Origin: CAYJFD01 sp964369605
GTDB lineage: Bacteria > Bacteroidota > Bacteroidia > Bacteroidales > UBA932
Assembly (NCBI GenBank): GCA_964369605.1
Contig: CAYJFD010000024.1
Location: forward strand, 1-30,933
Direction: 5' to 3'
Length of the DNA: 30,933 nt
A program made the translations under genes and the position numbers. The notes beneath the pieces were generated by a model that was not told where the DNA came from, did not search any database, and saw only the letters and a list, made by a program, of their open reading frames with translations. Positions 15,283 to 24,198 of this stretch are shown one piece after another (position 1 is the first letter of the stretch; each line of letters opens with the position of its first letter).

Positions 15283-17994
15283 TTATATTACAATATTAAT
15301 GATTTTAGATGGAACTACTATTATTTTCTTAACAGTGGACTCTCCAATGTACTTCTGAGCTTCAGGGCTTTCAAGGACGGCTTTTTGCGCTTCCTCTGGT
15401 GAAATATTCTTAGCGAGTGTTATCTTAAATCTCATTTTTCCATTGAAAGAGACTGGGTACTCAAAACTTGATTCAGCAGTGTGCGCTTCATCGTATATAG
15501 GGAAAGAAGCAAAAGATATACTTGAGTTATGACCTAGTAGTTCCCATAATTCTTCTGTGATATGAGGTGCAAAAGAAGAAAGTAAGATACATAGAGGTTC
15601 TAGTATTTCTCTACTTGTACACTGAAGAGAAGAAAGCTCATTAACAGCTATCATAAAGCCACTTACAGATGTATTGAAAGAGAAATTTTCAATATCATTT
15701 TGAATCTTATTGATTAGATTATGTAAGACTTTTAATTCAGCAGCACTTGCCTTAGTATCTGTAACTATAAGATTTTCATCTCTATAATATAATCTCCAGA
15801 ATTTACGAAGGAATCGATGAACTCCATCTATACCCTTTGTATCCCACGGCTTTGATTGCTCTAATGGGCCGAGGAACATTTCATACATACGTAGAGTGTC
15901 TGCTCCGTAGTTTTCACAAATAGAGTCTGGGTTTACGACATTAAACATAGACTTACTCATCTTCTCAACAGCCCAGCCACAAGTATACTCTCCATTCTCA
16001 AGAACGAATTCAGCTGTAGCATATTCGGGCATCCATTGCTTAAAAGCTTCTAAGTCAAGCTTGTCATTATGTACTATATTTACATCAACGTGAATCTCTG
16101 TAGTCTCATATTTGTCCTTAAGGCCTAAAGAGACAAAAGTATTTGTGTTTTTTATTCTGTATACAAAATTTGAGCGACCTTGAATCATTCCTTGATTTAC
16201 AAGCTTCTTAAAAGGCTCATTTTTGCAAACCATACCAAGATCAAACAAGAATTTATTCCAAAAACGAGAGTAGATAAGATGGCCTGTAGCGTGCTCAGTT
16301 CCACCAATATATAAGTCCACATCCTGCCAGTATTCGTTCGCCTCCTTACTTACTAAGCCCTCAGAATTTTGAGGATCCATATAGCGAAGGTAGTAAGCGC
16401 TACTTCCAGCAAAACCTGGCATAGTGCTAGTTTCAAGAGGGAAGCCATTATAATTCCAGTCTTTTGCGCGTGCTAAAGGTGGATCACCAGCCTCAGTCGG
16501 AAGAAATTTGTCTACTGGAGGAAGTTCAAGAGGAAGTTCACTCTCTGGAAGTGCTGTCGCAATACCATCCTCATAGTAGATAGGGAAAGGTTCCCCCCAA
16601 TATCTTTGACGTGAGAAGATCGCATCTCTTAGGCGGTAATTTGTTTTGCGAGTACCTATACCCATCTCCTCAATCTTATCTAGCGCTGCAACGATAGCTT
16701 CTTTTACGCTAAGTCCGTTAAGGAAGCCAGAATTGCACATTGTGCCTTCTTTCGCATCGAAGCTCTCTTCGCTGACGTCACAGCCCTCCACAAGAGGTCT
16801 AATTTCTAAATCAAAGCGCTTTGCAAAAGCGTAGTCTCTGCTATCGTGTGCAGGGACAGCCATAATAGCACCTGTTCCATATCCAGATAGTACATATTCA
16901 GATATCCAAATAGGAATTTGTTCGTTAGTCAGAGGGTTGGTAGCATACGAACCTGTAAATACTCCAGAAACAACCTTAGTTTGAGTCATTCTTTCTCTCT
17001 CTGTAAGTTTCTTGGCTTCAGTCAGATATGCGTCAACTGCTTCTTTTTGAGACGCGATAGTTAATTTTTCAACCCACTCACTCTCAGGAGCAAGTACCAT
17101 AAATGTTACTCCAAATACTGTGTCGGCTCTCGTTGTGAAGATAGGCATATCAAAATCTTCTTCTCCATTAGAAGCCTTGAAGGTCATCTCAGCTCCCTGA
17201 GATTTACCTATCCAGTTACGTTGCATCTCTTTAAGAGATTCAGTCCAATCAAGAGTTTCCATATCAGATAATAATCTTTCAGCGTAGGCAGAAACTCTAA
17301 GTTGCCACTGAAGCATACTCTTTTGCTCTACAGGGTGTCCTCCGCGAACAGAAAGCCCTTCTTTAACTTCGTCATTAGCAAGTACAGTACCTAGTGCAGG
17401 GCACCAGTTGACTTTTGTCTCGCCTTGGTAGGCAATACGATATTGCATCAGCAAGTAATTCTGTTGCTGCTTATCTAATTTTTGCCATTCCCCACTTTCC
17501 TCGAATTTTGCGATAAGCTCCGAAATAGGACGCGCCTTTTGCTGCTCAGTATCATACCAATGATTAAACATCTTAATGAACACCGATTGTGTCCATTTAT
17601 AATATGCTGGGTCGCATGTGCGAATCTCTCTTGACCAATCATAGCTAAAGCCGATTCTGTCTAGTTGCTCACGATAGCGACGAATATTTTGCTCTGTAGT
17701 ATCTTGTGGGTGCTGTCCTGTTTGAATAGCATATTGTTCTGCTGGTAGTCCAAATGCATCGTAACCCATAGGGTGAAGGACATTAAATCCCTTTAATCTT
17801 TTATATCTACTATAGATATCACTAGCGATGTAGCCTAGCGGGTGCCCAACATGTAGACCTGCGCCCGATGGATAAGGGAACATATCTAACACATAGAACT
17901 TTGGTTTTGAGTCAGAAATTTCTGTCTTATTTGTTTCGTTCTTAGACCAATAGGCCTGCCATTTTTTTTCGATATCTTTAAAGTTGTACTCCAT
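15283..17994 (-). CDS. leuS: Leucyl-tRNA synthetase
   Basis: Class Ia synthetase that charges tRNA-Leu in the cytoplasm, 903 residues from the ATG at 17994. A TTG 12 nt further upstream could add four residues but is less likely: MEYNFKDIEKKWQ is the usual N-terminus of the family. The HIGH motif is HVGH (48-51) and the KMSKS motif is K678-S682. Between them lie the editing domain (with a TRADTVFGVTFMVLAPE-like stretch and GTGAIMAVPAHDSRD) and the zinc-like or leucine-specific insertions. The C-terminal anticodon-binding and tRNA-contacting domains end in IINIVI. A TATTTTTG box lies just upstream. It heads an operon with two YitT proteins. Confidence 0.97.
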   Translation of the reverse strand: MEYNFKDIEKKWQAYWSKNETNKTEISDSKPKFYVLDMFPYPSGAGLHVGHPLGYIASDIYSRYKRLKGFNVLHPMGYDAFGLPAEQYAIQTGQHPQDTTEQNIRRYREQLDRIGFSYDWSREIRTCDPAYYKWTQSVFIKMFNHWYDTEQQKARPISELIAKFEESGEWQKLDKQQQNYLLMQYRIAYQGETKVNWCPALGTVLANDEVKEGLSVRGGHPVEQKSMLQWQLRVSAYAERLLSDMETLDWTESLKEMQRNWIGKSQGAEMTFKASNGEEDFDMPIFTTRADTVFGVTFMVLAPESEWVEKLTIASQKEAVDAYLTEAKKLTERERMTQTKVVSGVFTGSYATNPLTNEQIPIWISEYVLSGYGTGAIMAVPAHDSRDYAFAKRFDLEIRPLVEGCDVSEESFDAKEGTMCNSGFLNGLSVKEAIVAALDKIEEMGIGTRKTNYRLRDAIFSRQRYWGEPFPIYYEDGIATALPESELPLELPPVDKFLPTEAGDPPLARAKDWNYNGFPLETSTMPGFAGSSAYYLRYMDPQNSEGLVSKEANEYWQDVDLYIGGTEHATGHLIYSRFWNKFLFDLGMVCKNEPFKKLVNQGMIQGRSNFVYRIKNTNTFVSLGLKDKYETTEIHVDVNIVHNDKLDLEAFKQWMPEYATAEFVLENGEYTCGWAVEKMSKSMFNVVNPDSICENYGADTLRMYEMFLGPLEQSKPWDTKGIDGVHRFLRKFWRLYYRDENLIVTDTKASAAELKVLHNLINKIQNDIENFSFNTSVSGFMIAVNELSSLQCTSREILEPLCILLSSFAPHITEELWELLGHNSSISFASFPIYDEAHTAESSFEYPVSFNGKMRFKITLAKNISPEEAQKAVLESPEAQKYIGESTVKKIIVVPSKIINIVI

Positions 17995-18016
17995 ATTAAT
18001 TGTCAATATTAAGCTA

Positions 18017-18024
18017 CAAAAATA
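18017..18024 (-). promoter_or_regulatory. -7 promoter box of the leuS operon
   Basis: The minus strand reads TATTTTTG (18024-18017), an exact TAnnTTTG box about 22 nt before the leuS ATG. It is divergent from the -7 box of the S9 peptidase gene, with 21 bp between the two boxes. It also supports the start at 17994. Confidence 0.5.
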
Positions 18025-18045
18025 ACTATTTTAACTTAAAGTGAG

Positions 18046-18053
18046 TATCTTTG
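18046..18053 (+). promoter_or_regulatory. -7 promoter box of the DPP IV-type gene
   Basis: TATCTTTG matches TAnnTTTG exactly, 57 nt before the ATG at 18111. No -33 TTTG is seen at the right distance. Confidence 0.5.
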
Positions 18054-18110
18054 TATTAAATAATAATGATTTTGGTATTAATTCTGAAATTTGAACTGGA
18101 TTGAAAATTT

Positions 18111-20285
18111 ATGAGAACAACAAAACTACTATTGCTTTCAGCTATGGCTATCTTAACACTATCTACAACAATAGAACTTAAGGCTCAAAATAACACCTTG
18201 GCTACAAGGAAGTTGGAGGCTCAAGGAGATAAATTCTTGAATATGGAGGAGGCTATCTTGCCTTACAATGTTTCACCAAAAAGAAAGGCCTACACTTGGC
18301 GACCAGGCACAAATGATTATTCCTTTGTCGAGAATAATGTGCTTATGGGACAGAGTGTAAAGTCTACTATTGGAAAGGAAATACTAAGCTTAGATGAGGT
18401 AAATATAATTCTGGGAACAGAGCTTAAAAATTTTCCAAGGTATAGTTTTAAAAACGAGAATACTATAATTTTAATGGCAAATAGCCACTATTATGAAATA
18501 GATATAGAGGATAAAGTCTTAAACCTTGCCCTTCCACTAGCAGGTCGTTCTCATAATTTCACTCCTGCACCAGAGGGCTATTTCGCTTTTACTAGAGAGA
18601 ATAATCTGTTTATTGTTAGTAGATTAGGCGAGGAGACGCAAATAACAAAGAGCGAAGATAAGAATATTGTAAATGGTCAGATAGTAAGTAGAAATGAGTT
18701 TGGAATAAGTGGTGGAATTTTCTGGTCTGATGACTCTAAAAAACTAGCGTTCTACAGAAAGGATGAATCAGAGGTAGAGAGCTTTCCTTTATTAGATATA
18801 ACAGCTACACCTGCAAAGGATAATGATATAAAGTATCCAATGGTAGGTAGAGGTTCAGAGAAGGTCTCGTTAGGGGTTTACGACCTAGAAAGCGAAAAAT
18901 TAATCTTTGTAGATCTTGAAGATTACACACAAGATAAGTATTTGACGAATATTACATGGACTCCTGACTCAGAGCATATCTTAATCTTAGAACTGACTAG
19001 GGATCAAAAGTATATGAAGCTCAATATGTACTGTGCTACTACGGGGGTTTATTTAAGAACGATACTAGAAGAAAGAGATTCTAGGTATGTAGAGCCCTTA
19101 CATAAGCCGGTGTTTTTGAAGGGTAACCCAGATAGATTTATTTATACTATTAATACAAGGGATGATTATCGAAATCTTTATATCGTAGATATGAAGGAGA
19201 ATACAGTTGATAGACTAGTAGATGTGGATGCTGATATTCAATATCTTGCACAGGATAAAGCCTATGTGTATTTCTCTTCTGCGGAAAATTCGCCAGTTGA
19301 AAATCACATTTATAAAGTATCGATAAAGACAGGAAAGAAAACAGCACTGACTACTTTGTCTGCTTGGCATAGCGCTAGTTTTAGTAGTAACTGTAGGTAT
19401 TTTATCGATACCTATAGTAATGTCAATACGCCAAATATCGTGGAGTTACGTTCAAGTACTGTTCCTAAATTTGCACGAATTCTGTTTGAAGCTGAAGATC
19501 CGGTAAAGGATTATAACTTCGGAGAAGTAGAGTTAGGAAGCATACCGAGTGCAGATGGACTCTATCTTAATTATTATAGAATGATTAAGCCTGCAAACTT
19601 TGACCCATTAAAGAAATATCCTGTTATCGTATATGTATATGGAGGCCCGCATTCGCAAATGGTTCAAAATAAATGGTTAGCACAGACTAGACTTTGGGAA
19701 ATGTACATGGCGCAAAGAGGCTATATAGTTTATGTTCAAGATAATAGAGGTACTTCAAATCAAGGAGCTGAATTTGAAAAAGCTATATATGGCAAATGTG
19801 GACAAGCAGAGATGGAGGATCAAATGAAGGGTGTTGAATATTTAAGTTCACTACCTTATGTTGATACAGATAGAATAGGGGTACATGGTTGGAGTTATGG
19901 AGGTTTTATGACCATTTCCTTAATGACAAATTATCCAGAGGTGTTCAAAGTAGGAGTAGCAGGCGGACCAGTAATAGATTGGAAATGGTATGAGGTGATG
20001 TATGGCGAGCGTTATATGGGGCAGCTTCTTGAAAACCAAGAAGGCTATGAGTTAACATCTCTTCTGAAAAATGCAGCAAAATTAGAAGGTAAATTATTAA
20101 TTTGTCAAGGAGTAATTGACCCAGTTGTCGTATGGCAACATAGTTTAGCCTTTGTTCGAGAGTGTATTATCGCTGGAGTTCAGGTAGACTATTTTCCTTA
20201 TCCTAGAGCCGAACATAATGTGCTTGGAAAGGACAGAGTGCATTTAATGACAAAGGTAACGATGTATTTTGAGGATTACCTATAA
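18111..20285 (+). CDS. Dipeptidyl peptidase IV-type serine peptidase (family S9B)
   Basis: 724 residues. A Sec signal peptide (about 1-25, ending LKA before Q) sends it to the periplasm or cell surface. A beta-propeller domain (about 50-470, with FGISGGIFWSDDSKKLAFYRKDE typical of the DPP IV N-terminal domain) is followed by an alpha/beta-hydrolase domain. The catalytic triad is visible: Ser595 in GWSYGG, Asp670 in GVIDPVV and His702 in AEHN. The family releases X-Pro or X-Ala dipeptides from the N-terminus of peptides. The Glu in RNEFGI may recognise the free amino end, as the Glu pair does in DPP IV; I see only one Glu there. With the S46 peptidase at 25124 it suggests that the organism uses peptides. 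It is expressed from its own promoter. Confidence 0.9.
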   Translation: MRTTKLLLLSAMAILTLSTTIELKAQNNTLATRKLEAQGDKFLNMEEAILPYNVSPKRKAYTWRPGTNDYSFVENNVLMGQSVKSTIGKEILSLDEVNIILGTELKNFPRYSFKNENTIILMANSHYYEIDIEDKVLNLALPLAGRSHNFTPAPEGYFAFTRENNLFIVSRLGEETQITKSEDKNIVNGQIVSRNEFGISGGIFWSDDSKKLAFYRKDESEVESFPLLDITATPAKDNDIKYPMVGRGSEKVSLGVYDLESEKLIFVDLEDYTQDKYLTNITWTPDSEHILILELTRDQKYMKLNMYCATTGVYLRTILEERDSRYVEPLHKPVFLKGNPDRFIYTINTRDDYRNLYIVDMKENTVDRLVDVDADIQYLAQDKAYVYFSSAENSPVENHIYKVSIKTGKKTALTTLSAWHSASFSSNCRYFIDTYSNVNTPNIVELRSSTVPKFARILFEAEDPVKDYNFGEVELGSIPSADGLYLNYYRMIKPANFDPLKKYPVIVYVYGGPHSQMVQNKWLAQTRLWEMYMAQRGYIVYVQDNRGTSNQGAEFEKAIYGKCGQAEMEDQMKGVEYLSSLPYVDTDRIGVHGWSYGGFMTISLMTNYPEVFKVGVAGGPVIDWKWYEVMYGERYMGQLLENQEGYELTSLLKNAAKLEGKLLICQGVIDPVVVWQHSLAFVRECIIAGVQVDYFPYPRAEHNVLGKDRVHLMTKVTMYFEDYL

Positions 20286-20301
20286 AAAGTATGTATATTT
20301 G
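20268..20301 (+). promoter_or_regulatory. Promoter of the aspS operon
   Basis: TTTG (20268-20271), a 22-nt spacer and TATATTTG (20294-20301). The -7 box is exact and the spacing is one base above the usual range. The -33 box lies inside the last codons of the peptidase gene. The ATG at 20328 follows about 22 nt after the expected transcript start. Confidence 0.65.
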
Positions 20302-20327
20302 CAGCCAGAAATTTGAAAATATTTAAT

Positions 20328-22103
20328 ATGTATAGAACACATAATTGCGGAGAGCTTAGAGCAAGCCATAAAGGACAAGAAGTAGTATTAGCAGGCTGGG
20401 TGCAGCGTGTAAGACTTATGGGAGGGATGAGTTTCATAGACCTTAGAGATAGGTATGGCATAACTCAAATTATAGTAGATGAGTCAGTCTCTAGTGAGTT
20501 AAACGCTATGGTACAGACTCTAGGAAGAGAGTATGTGATACAAGCTAAAGGAATCGTAGAAGAAAGAGCTTCGGTAAATAATAAGATAGCAACAGGTGAG
20601 ATCGAGATAAAGCTGACAGAAATAAAGGTTCTTAATGCTGCTCAGACTCCACCATTTACAATAGAAGATGATTCAGATGGAGGAGAGGAGCTTAGAGCTA
20701 AATATCGTTATTTAGATTTAAGGCGTAACCCGATGAAGAGAGCGATGGAGTTAAGACATAAGATGGCACACGAAGTAAGAAATTATTTAGATGCTCAAGG
20801 TTTTATGGAGATCGAGACTCCTTATCTAATTAAATCTACCCCAGAGGGAGCCCGCGACTTTGTAGTTCCTTCAAGGATGAATCCAGGCGAGTTTTATGCA
20901 CTTCCTCAAAGTCCTCAAACTTTCAAGCAGTTATTAATGATAGCTGGATATGATAAATATTTCCAGATCGTTAGATGTTTTAGAGATGAAGATTTAAGAG
21001 CAGATAGGCAGCCAGAGTTTACTCAGATAGACTGTGAGATGTCGTTTGTAGATAGAGATGATGTCTTAAATAATTTCGAAGGCATGGTTAAGACAATGAT
21101 GAAAAATCTACTTAACCTTGAATATACTGAGGCTTTCCCACGTATGTCATATTATGATGCAATGGAGTATTATGGTTCAGATAAACCTGATATCCGTTTT
21201 GAGATGAAGATATCAGATATTACTGATCTAGCGAAAGGAAATGATTTCGTAGTATTTGATTCAGTTCCTTATATCGGCGCTATTTGCGTTGCAGGAGCAG
21301 CTGCATACACTCGAAAGCAAGTGGATGAACTGATAGAGTGGGTGAAGCGTCCTCAAGTAGGCGCAAAAGGAATGGTTTATATTCGCTTTAACGAAGATGG
21401 TTCATTGAAATCCTCAGCGGATAAATTCCTAAGTGTTGAGGTGCAAGAGAAAATGGCACAAAGACTTGGAGCACAGAAAGGAGACTTAATCTTAATACTT
21501 GCAGGAGAGAGAGAGGCAACACAAACTCAGTTAGGCTCACTAAGACTTGAGATGGGTAATAGATTAGGACTAAGAAATCCTGCAGTATACGCGCCTTTAT
21601 GGGTAGTAGATTTTCCTCTTCTTGAGTGGGATGAAGACACTCAGAGATTTTATGCAAAACATCACCCATTTACTGCTCCAAAACCTGAACATATTCAGTG
21701 GTTCGAAAGTAATGATAAGGAGGATTTAGCAAATGTATGCGCAAATGCATACGACTTTGTGCTAAACGGAACGGAAATCGGAGGAGGATCTATACGAATA
21801 CACGATGCTCAGATGCAGCAAAGAATGTTCGAAGTATTAGGCTTCTCAAAAGAAGACGCACAAGAGCGCTTTGGTTTTATAATAAATGCCTTTAAATATG
21901 GAGCTCCACCTCATGGAGGAATCGCCTTTGGTTTTGATAGATTCTGTGCCCTATTTGGAGGACACGAGACTATTAGAGATTATATAGCCTTCCCTAAAAA
22001 TAATCAAGGAAGGGATGTAATGTTAGACGGCCCTTCTAGAATCGATTTATCGCAGCTCCAAGAGTTATTTTTAGAGAGTACTGCTCCTGAGAATAATGAA
22101 TAA
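20328..22103 (+). CDS. aspS: Aspartyl-tRNA synthetase, bacterial type
   Basis: Class IIb synthetase that charges tRNA-Asp, 591 residues from the ATG at 20328. An in-frame TTG at 20313 would add five residues but MYRTHNCGELR is the expected N-terminus. The OB-fold anticodon-binding domain comes first (VVLAGWVQRVRLMGGMSFIDLRDRYG). The catalytic core follows with motif 2 around FRDEDLRADRQPEFTQID and motif 3 in GGIAFGFDRF. The GAD insertion of bacterial AspRS lies between them, which fits the length of about 590. GGGSIRIHD is also present. It is the first gene of an operon with a lipoprotein (7 nt later) and yqeY. Confidence 0.96.
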   Translation: MYRTHNCGELRASHKGQEVVLAGWVQRVRLMGGMSFIDLRDRYGITQIIVDESVSSELNAMVQTLGREYVIQAKGIVEERASVNNKIATGEIEIKLTEIKVLNAAQTPPFTIEDDSDGGEELRAKYRYLDLRRNPMKRAMELRHKMAHEVRNYLDAQGFMEIETPYLIKSTPEGARDFVVPSRMNPGEFYALPQSPQTFKQLLMIAGYDKYFQIVRCFRDEDLRADRQPEFTQIDCEMSFVDRDDVLNNFEGMVKTMMKNLLNLEYTEAFPRMSYYDAMEYYGSDKPDIRFEMKISDITDLAKGNDFVVFDSVPYIGAICVAGAAAYTRKQVDELIEWVKRPQVGAKGMVYIRFNEDGSLKSSADKFLSVEVQEKMAQRLGAQKGDLILILAGEREATQTQLGSLRLEMGNRLGLRNPAVYAPLWVVDFPLLEWDEDTQRFYAKHHPFTAPKPEHIQWFESNDKEDLANVCANAYDFVLNGTEIGGGSIRIHDAQMQQRMFEVLGFSKEDAQERFGFIINAFKYGAPPHGGIAFGFDRFCALFGGHETIRDYIAFPKNNQGRDVMLDGPSRIDLSQLQELFLESTAPENNE

Positions 22104-22110
22104 CTAAGAT

Positions 22111-22539
22111 ATGAAGAGAAAACTAACTATTTTATTTATAACTCTACTTGCCCTTCTACTAGGCTCCTGTCAGGATGAATTAGTGAAGGTCGAGTACAAA
22201 TACCATTGCGAGATTACAGGTGTAGACGAATTCAGGGAAGGGGAGCGTGATAGTCTACTAGTGGCCTTAGATGAGCAAGGCTTGTTAGTCGGAGACCAGA
22301 CAATTCAATATGTTTCTGGGGAGGGACGATATGTCGAAACAGCTACATCACAGGCTGATAATAAGGCCGTAGTTCAGTATAATGTATGGAGAAATAGTAT
22401 AATAACAGATAGTCTTCCGCTTGCTACAGGAAAAAGTTTCTTCTATACATTAATAAGGCTAAATCAAATCAATGCAGAGACTTCAAGAGAAGTGATAGTT
22501 GTTAATGCAGAGTATAAAAAGTCAGAAGTAAAAGAATAA
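22111..22539 (+). CDS. Small lipoprotein of unknown function
   Basis: 142 residues. Signal peptide and lipobox are clear (TLLALLLGSC, Cys20). The mature part of about 120 residues is polar and looks beta-rich, with no motif that I recognise. It begins 7 nt after aspS and ends 6 nt before yqeY, so it belongs to that operon. The QD after the lipid-bearing cysteine is compatible with export to the outer membrane, which is only suggested. No function is proposed. Confidence 0.8.
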   Translation: MKRKLTILFITLLALLLGSCQDELVKVEYKYHCEITGVDEFREGERDSLLVALDEQGLLVGDQTIQYVSGEGRYVETATSQADNKAVVQYNVWRNSIITDSLPLATGKSFFYTLIRLNQINAETSREVIVVNAEYKKSEVKE

Positions 22540-22545
22540 TAAGAT

Positions 22546-22995
22546 ATGGAAAATAGAATTCAGAATGATATTAAGGCGGCAATGTTCGCAAAAGATAAAG
22601 TAGCCCTAGAGGCGTTAAGGTCAGTAAAGGCAGCTATTTTAGTGGCTAAAACAGCCGAAGGCGCAGTTAAATCGGAATTAAGTGATGAGGAGATAACAAA
22701 AATAGTTATCAAGTTGGTAAAGCAGCGCAACGAGAGCGCTCTAATTTACCAGCAGCAAAATCGTCCTGAGTTAGCTGAAAATGAAAAGGCAGAAGCAGCA
22801 GTGCTAGAGCAATATCTTCCTAAGCAGCTAAGCGAAGATGAGTTAAGTGCGGCTGTGAGTGAAATAATAGCGCAAGTAGGAGCTACATCCATGGCAGATA
22901 TAGGAAAGGTTATGGGTATTGCGACAAAGTCGCTAGCAGGTCAAGCAGAAGGAAGAGCTATTTCGGAGAAGGTTAAGCAGCTACTACAGTCCTAG
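22546..22995 (+). CDS. yqeY: GatB/YqeY domain-containing protein
   Basis: 149 residues, all of it the YqeY/GatB C-terminal fold: N-terminal helical part with IQNDIKAAMFAKDKVALEALRSVKAAI, then EQYLPKQLSEDEL and the C-terminal GKVMGIATKSLAGQAEGRAISEKVKQLL. The domain is related to the tRNA-binding tail of the GatB amidotransferase subunit. The stand-alone protein has no firmly known activity. The gene closes the aspS operon and its last 12 nt overlap, tail to tail, the permease gene on the other strand. Confidence 0.92.
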   Translation: MENRIQNDIKAAMFAKDKVALEALRSVKAAILVAKTAEGAVKSELSDEEITKIVIKLVKQRNESALIYQQQNRPELAENEKAEAAVLEQYLPKQLSEDELSAAVSEIIAQVGATSMADIGKVMGIATKSLAGQAEGRAISEKVKQLLQS

Positions 22996-24195
22996 TAGCA
23001 TTAATCCTCCTCCGATTAGTATTCCTACTCCCACATTAATAAGCTTTGCATAAGCAAAAGCCCTTTTATTAGAAGCTAGAAGGGGAAGAGTTGTATGCCC
23101 ATCTTGAACTATTGAGTTAGCTATCAGTATAGAGACTGGGATTAATCCGCCTGCAAACATGCTTACAAATAATAGGTGAGGACCTGATTCAGGGATAATA
23201 CCTAAAAGCACAGCGATTAGAAGAATAGCCCAAAGGTTCTCTTGAATTAATTCTCCAAAGTTAAGATAACTTATTCCATACTGAAGGATAGCAAGTGCCC
23301 CAAATGTCCATAAGAATGTGCTAAGAAGATGCTTCTTGATGACATGTCTCCATAGGTGATCTTTAATAAAATGTTCATTACTAATTGAAATAAGAACGAA
23401 GGTAATAAGACCTAGTATAGAGAACATTATATTCATCCACCTCTCATTTAGTAGGTTGAATCCATTGCTTCCATGCGAAGACTGACTATGGCTGCAGGAA
23501 GTACTGTGGTCGTGAGTGCAAGTATCAGTATGTTGGTGACTATGATTATGGGAGTGGTCGTGACTATGGTCACTGCATCCATCATCGCCGTGTGAATGAG
23601 CAGCAGAGAAACTTCCTACATCTTCAAAGCTACTAATAGGGTCAACGCTGTGACTATGATTATGTTCCATCCATCCCAAAAGTAATGTAACAGAGAAGAT
23701 CCCAACGAATAGAAGGATGATAACTTTGCGGATACTAAACTTTTCAATCTTAGTATAAGGACTCTCGTTAGAGTGAACTTCAAACTCGTGATTATCGCAA
23801 CTCTCTGTTAATTTGATACTATTTTTACGTACTCTGTCTACAATTACTCCAACTATAATCGCAATAATAAATAAGCCAGCAAACATAGGTATCGCTGTCT
23901 TTGGAATCATAGCTAGCATAACAAAGGCCTCATCCCCAGAAGAGCAAATCATCATGGCGACTAGGGCGCCAAATGAGATAACCTTATGGGTGTAGAGAGA
24001 AACAGTGGCAAAACCACCCAGACAGCCAGGAACTATTCCAAATAGAGCTGCGACAAAAACTTGTAGAAAAGATTTATTCTTTATCTTAGAAAGAATCCTA
24101 CCACTAGAGTTTACATTTACAAACTCTATCATTATCATCATGATAATAACGAGTCCGGTAATTAAAATAGAATTTTTTAAAATTTCAAATAGCAT
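22984..24195 (-). CDS. Putative heavy-metal permease/exporter (ArsP_2-like, about 10 TM) with His-rich loop
   Basis: 403 residues in two hydrophobic halves joined by a loop (about 175-240) that contains 16 His and 3 Cys in HSHDHSHNHSH-like runs. Each half has its own conserved motif: GIVPGCLGGFATVSLYTHKVISFGALVA plus SSGDEAFVMLAMIP in the first, and GIIPESGPHLLFVSMFAGGLIP plus NSIVQDGHTTLPLLASNKRAF in the second. These fit the family described as putative 10-TM heavy-metal exporters, often annotated as manganese transporter. The Asp, Glu and His residues (SGDEA, QDGH) could bind metal in the membrane. Which metal and which direction cannot be told; the His/Cys loop suggests Zn, Ni, Cu or Co. 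It starts 3 nt after the mrp stop, so the two are co-transcribed. Confidence 0.82.
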   Translation of the reverse strand: MLFEILKNSILITGLVIIMMIMIEFVNVNSSGRILSKIKNKSFLQVFVAALFGIVPGCLGGFATVSLYTHKVISFGALVAMMICSSGDEAFVMLAMIPKTAIPMFAGLFIIAIIVGVIVDRVRKNSIKLTESCDNHEFEVHSNESPYTKIEKFSIRKVIILLFVGIFSVTLLLGWMEHNHSHSVDPISSFEDVGSFSAAHSHGDDGCSDHSHDHSHNHSHQHTDTCTHDHSTSCSHSQSSHGSNGFNLLNERWMNIMFSILGLITFVLISISNEHFIKDHLWRHVIKKHLLSTFLWTFGALAILQYGISYLNFGELIQENLWAILLIAVLLGIIPESGPHLLFVSMFAGGLIPVSILIANSIVQDGHTTLPLLASNKRAFAYAKLINVGVGILIGGGLMLLGL

Positions 24196-24198
24196 AGC

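Noticed and set aside
20313..20327. TTG start of aspS (and similar TTG extensions of leuS and the glycerate kinase gene)
   Set aside because: The family N-terminus starts at the ATG a few codons later in each case, and for the glycerate kinase the TTG lies inside the -7 box.
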